A DNA stretch of 64,000 bases, taken from Sindora glabra. Taxonomy: Eukaryota; Streptophyta; Magnoliopsida; Fabales; Fabaceae. Below the pieces are notes generated by a model. The model was not told the DNA's origin. It made no database searches and worked only from the letters and a program-made list of their open reading frames with translations. The position numbers and the translations under genes were made by a program. Shown here in pieces: positions 59,901 to 64,000 of this stretch (position 1 is the stretch's first letter; the number at the start of each line of letters is the position of its first letter). The stretch spans positions 62,956,268 to 63,020,267 of the forward strand of contig CM035236.1 of NCBI GenBank assembly GCA_020226215.1. Direction: 5' to 3'.

Positions 59901-62391
59901 AGTCTTTCATTCATAAATATGGTGATTATTATATTTCTTAAATTTTATGACTTATACTATCAATTCCTTTTTTTTTATTATAATTACTTGTCCCTCCTTT
60001 CACATATAATATTAAAATAAATAGTGAAAAGAAAGAATATAATAAAAATAAAGCATGTGTTTGACATTACTAAAATGAGATTTAACAATCAATATCAATA
60101 TTTTTCATACATTTTAACATTATAAGTGAATAAAAGAATGAACCATTGTAATAAAAATAAAAATAAGGAATCAATAATATTAATTATGAAATTTTAGAAA
60201 TATAATAGTTACTACATTTATAAATAAATAAATAAAGGATTAAATATTATAATTAGTCAAAATGTTAATTTGGGCATGTAGTTGAAATTACTTGCATATC
60301 GTCTTGTTAAAAGTTATATCTTTGTAAATCATCCATTAAAAATCATAATATTAGTATAAAAATGAGAAAATTTTGAAATAAATTTTATGTAAATTTTTTG
60401 CTTATTTATTATTCATAAAATTTGTACAAATACATTTTCTATACAAAAATACAACAATTTACAAAAAAAATTTTACATATTTTATAATTTTTGTTAAATT
60501 TTAAAGTTATAAATTTTTTATTACATTGTAAGAAATTGCCCATCCTTTAGGGTAAAAAGAATTCTATTGTTTGTTCCTCGGTTCCATTCTTCCATGCATA
60601 AATTTGCTTTTAGTCACCTCCTATGAAATCAACTTTTCTTTATTATACTATGTGCCAAAAGAAAAATATAATCTATTATACCTTTACTACATTATAATTT
60701 TTTTAATACATTTATATATTATCCTTTTTTTCCCTCTTTTATAATTATGAGATAATGATGTGATTATAATATGCATGAAAGAATTTTACTTAAAACATCC
60801 ATTTAAAGAATTCATTTAAGTTATTAGGTCAAAGAATTTTATATTAATCTAGGAGTTTGAATTCAATGCATATCTCTTTACTAAGTATAAGTTAAAAATA
60901 CCAATTCATTAGTTCTTAACTTCTTTGATTAATATTTAAAATTATAATTCATTTATTTGATTTGTTATAATTGAATGTTAAATTAAACCAAAATATTTAA
61001 AAGCAATTTGTTAACAAAAAAATCAACAACTAATCATATTTTAATAAGATTTTATTGGATAAATATGTCCAACATTATTTTCAACTTTCAGATAACATAT
61101 AAATATTATATGTACATATTGAATCATTTAAATATTTGGCATATATAATTTTCAAATTTATAATAATGATAATTTTGAAATTATATGAAATTTTAATACT
61201 TTATGATAAAAATTTTATATTCACTATTATTGAATTATAAATACATATCAATGGATAGATGTCGATCAAAGTATAAATAGATATCTATATTAGTGTAGTA
61301 GTATTTTTTAAATTGTTGGAAATAATAAGACAATAATTAATAAATACAATTAACATCTATTTTAATATAATAACATTTTTAAAATTATAAGAAAATTTAA
61401 AGATGACAATTAAACTTATAATCAACAAGACAATTTCGTGTTTGAAAATATTAGGAAATTTAAGACATTAGTTTTCTATTTAATTGACATCAAAAGTAGG
61501 GCAAACCGTTACAATATGAAGCATTAAGCAAATTTAAGATGCTAACTGCTTACTTAACTGATGTTGAAATTGATGGAATGGAAGTGTTTTTGTAGATATT
61601 ATCTTAACTTTATAAGTTTGTTTTGTAATAATCCAACATCATTTCTTTATAACAATAGTTATCAAAGTAAAAAGTGACATCTGAAGGTTTTGGCTGTATA
61701 ACTTTCATGTCAACCTTTTTGCTTTACATCACTTTTGCTTTTTAAAACCTACTTCTTCAATGATATGCTCCATTTTATTCATTTCTTTGGTGATCCCTAA
61801 ACCTCCACCATATTCCTAGTTATATGCATAGTTAGCTTAATATTTGTTCTAGTCATCATATTTATTTTCAAGTATATTTTTACTATCTTATTTTTATTAT
61901 TTTTTAATATTAAAAAATTATTTAACTTTGTTTGATTAGGAGATATATGTATATGTACAATGACATTATGGTAGTTTTGTATATTGCTAAGTTTAGGAAT
62001 ATATTATTTGTTGTGTTTTAGTGATGCTTTAAGATTTAGTTGCCCTCAGGATAAATGATTATAATCGTGCTCTATCTGGTGGTGATGTCTCTACCATTAT
62101 GCTACTATATCTTTTTAAGACATTGGATATATTATATAATGGAATTAGTCCTATTTATTCCCTAGTTATGTAAATTAGTGGAGAGTCTATAAAACATGAT
62201 AATTAATGTAATTTTAATTTAGTTGCTTATCATGCAAGTTATGTATTTTGTCATGCCTATGTATAGCATTAGTTGTAAGTATTGTATATCTGCTACTTTC
62301 TTTATCATTAAGTGACATCAGCCTCTAACTTTATCTATGTATTGTTATACATGACTTTAGTTTTTTTTTTTTTAAATAGCTATAATATGGA

Positions 62392-62560
62392 TCCTTTTAA
62401 AAAGGTAATTGCTCCCACCTAAAAAACCAAGTGGGATCTTACAAAATTGAAGGGCATTGTCATGGTATAGGTTAAAGGTAAGAAATTAATTATTGAGTTC
62501 AATACCAAAAAGTAGGCAAATGGAACAAATAGAGCAATATGTAGTAGTTCATAGTAAAGT
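62392..62560 (+). pseudogene. Possible CACTA (Ptta/En/Spm) transposase remnant
   Basis: The plus strand reads WDLTKLKGIVMV, then GKKLIIEFNTKK, then NGTNRAICSSS with stops between. The order 'RGPTxxxxL', 'KxxIxFNExGQPxG' and 'NAxxFSSFLG' is found near the N-terminus of plant CACTA transposases. Only the central 'IEFN' is well kept, so this is a weak call. No terminal repeat was found near it. Confidence 0.3.
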
Positions 62561-64000
62561 TCATCAACCAACAATTATATGAGAAGTTCTTAAAACAAAA
62601 GGACGATAAGAATTTCACAGTAAAATTTATACACTCTAGTAGCCAGTTCTACTCAATATCTTATTTATATATCATTTATACTTGTGAATTAATATGTTAT
62701 TTTATCAATATGAGTTAAATAGGTCAAACAAGGAGAGGTAAAGAAAGAACATTTCAAGGTAAAATTTATACATTCTAGCAACCAGTCCTACTTATATATC
62801 ATTTATATTTATAAATTAATATATCCTTTTATTAATAAAAGTTAAGTAGGTTAAACCAAGAAAGGTGAAGGAAGAACATATGTTTACACAAGTTCTCTCA
62901 AGGAGGCTACCAAAAGCTAGAGTAAGAGTTAGTAAGAAAAAAGCATGCAAAAGCTAAAGGCGATGACAATGATGAATCACCTTACATTTATCATGCCAAG
63001 TTATGGAGATAAGGCACAATTAATTGGCAAAGGTAGTACATGACCTAAAAAACTTAAGCGCTATTAGATGCTTGCTATGATGTACCTAAAGAAGAAGTTT
63101 ATCACAAACCAACCATAATTGTGACAAGCATAGAACTTCCAACCTGATTTCCATTAACCTAAACCTCATTCTATATTAACATAATAAAGCATACATGAGA
63201 GGAATAAATAAAAACTTTAGTTAGCAATTAGAAATCAACTTTAAAAAGAGTTAGAGTTTCTTATAATCCATATGAGCTAAGGACAAGCTAACGTGACTAG
63301 ACTTAAAATGAATAAGTCACTGTCCTTTTACCCATTTCACCCATATTCAAAACAAAGCCCACAATATCTATAATAAAGCATTTTATGTTGCCTAAGCTAT
63401 AACATTTATTCCTTTAAGAGCTTAATATTAAGATATTAGTGAAGGCAACTTGATTTAGGAATCTATAAAGATAAATGCATATAAAAGCAAGTTTAAAGCT
63501 TAGTGAGTAAACACTTTAGCATGAATAAATATAAATAATAATTAAAAACTAATCGGCCAAATTTACCTTTCTTCAAACCTAAATGCTTAAACCACTCATT
63601 TCATAACATAATTTTTATTAGTATTAACACATTCAATTATAACTATTCATGTTCAATAGTACCATCATATAATATACATATATCTATAACATAATCACAT
63701 CTTATAATGCATCATAATAATAATAATAATAAAATAAGGAAAGCAAGTAAATCTTATTGTGATTTTCGATCAGCCTTATCCTTCATTAACTTATCTCCTT
63801 TTTCACTTGCTAAAGGTTTAATTGGTGGCTCCTAATGATTAGTTAATCCATTCTTAATGATTCATGTAATTATCATTACCTTCTTACTTGTTAGATTTAT
63901 CCTCATCTTGATATCATTTTATTTAAAATAATCTCATTGCATTTCAATTAGGAATAAGAAAGCAACAATTGACCATTTACTATTAGAAAGGAATCACAAA

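Larger units (their letters stand above)
59271..64000. other. A+T-rich DNA without a recognised gene
   Basis: Nothing protein-like was found apart from the fragment at 62392-62560. The sequence is mostly A+T-rich with short homopolymer runs. A foldback element at 59675-59900 and a pair of similar blocks at 62610-62690 and 62765-62830 (ACATTCTAGYARCCAGTYCTACT) are the only structures I saw. No tRNA-like cloverleaf was noticed. Confidence 0.5.

Noticed and set aside
59271..64000. tRNA or other structured RNA genes
   Set aside because: No B-box-like GGTTCRANNCC with a matching acceptor stem was seen; A+T-rich hairpins here are common by chance.

Overview
The window is nuclear DNA of a flowering plant, probably a eudicot. 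It is strongly A+T-rich, it has one multi-exon gene with GT-AG introns encoding a plant-specific GARP (Myb-like) transcription factor, and most of the rest is decayed plant transposable elements: Ty3/gypsy LTR elements of the Tat and Tekay/Del types, an L1-type LINE, a CACTA-like element and MITEs. The species cannot be told from the sequence. No tRNA, rRNA, CRISPR array or bacterial gene was seen.

Layout. 1-3430: A+T-rich DNA with unplaced repeat debris. 3.4-16.6 kb: a repeat cluster. It holds a dispersed repeat (called E here; copies E1 and E2), two oppositely oriented LTR-A fragments, a Tekay-like LTR-B with a decayed primer binding site and the start of gag, a rearranged inverted LTR-B piece, and a 2.5-kb solo LTR (LTR-C) carrying a CACGGGG minisatellite and flanked by a CTATA target duplication. 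16.6-22.8 kb: unidentified repeat DNA interrupted by a 2.8-kb minus-strand LTR-B. 22.85-40.46 kb: one very large, dead Tat-like Ty3/gypsy element on the plus strand. Its order is 5' LTR remnant, gag, protease, reverse transcriptase, RNase H, integrase, then an antisense ORF with a plant mobile domain, then the 3' LTR. Three later insertions split it: a CACTA-like element at 29.1-31.9 kb, repeat E3 at 34.3-34.9 kb, and a solo LTR-B at 36.6-39.6 kb that breaks the 3' LTR.

40.5-45.3 kb: gene-poor A+T-rich DNA with a tandem pair of foldback repeats. 45.35-50.60 kb, minus strand: the only intact gene, six exons and 317 codons, with an N-terminal GARP DNA-binding domain and two EAR-like repression motifs at the C-terminus. 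A TATA box lies about 180 bp upstream of the ATG. Its fifth intron is 3.4 kb and contains repeat remnants. 50.9-53.2 kb: A+T-rich intergenic DNA. 53.18-53.48 kb: a 301-bp Tourist-like MITE with a TAA duplication. 53.6-59.3 kb, minus strand: a nearly full-length but stop-riddled L1-type LINE. 59.3-64 kb: A+T-rich DNA with one foldback element and a faint CACTA transposase remnant.

Apart from the transcription factor, nothing here looks able to make a functional protein. The biological interest lies in the layered insertion history and in the antisense plant-mobile-domain ORF of the Tat element. Domain calls come from reading translations by eye; repeat boundaries without a target duplication are approximate.
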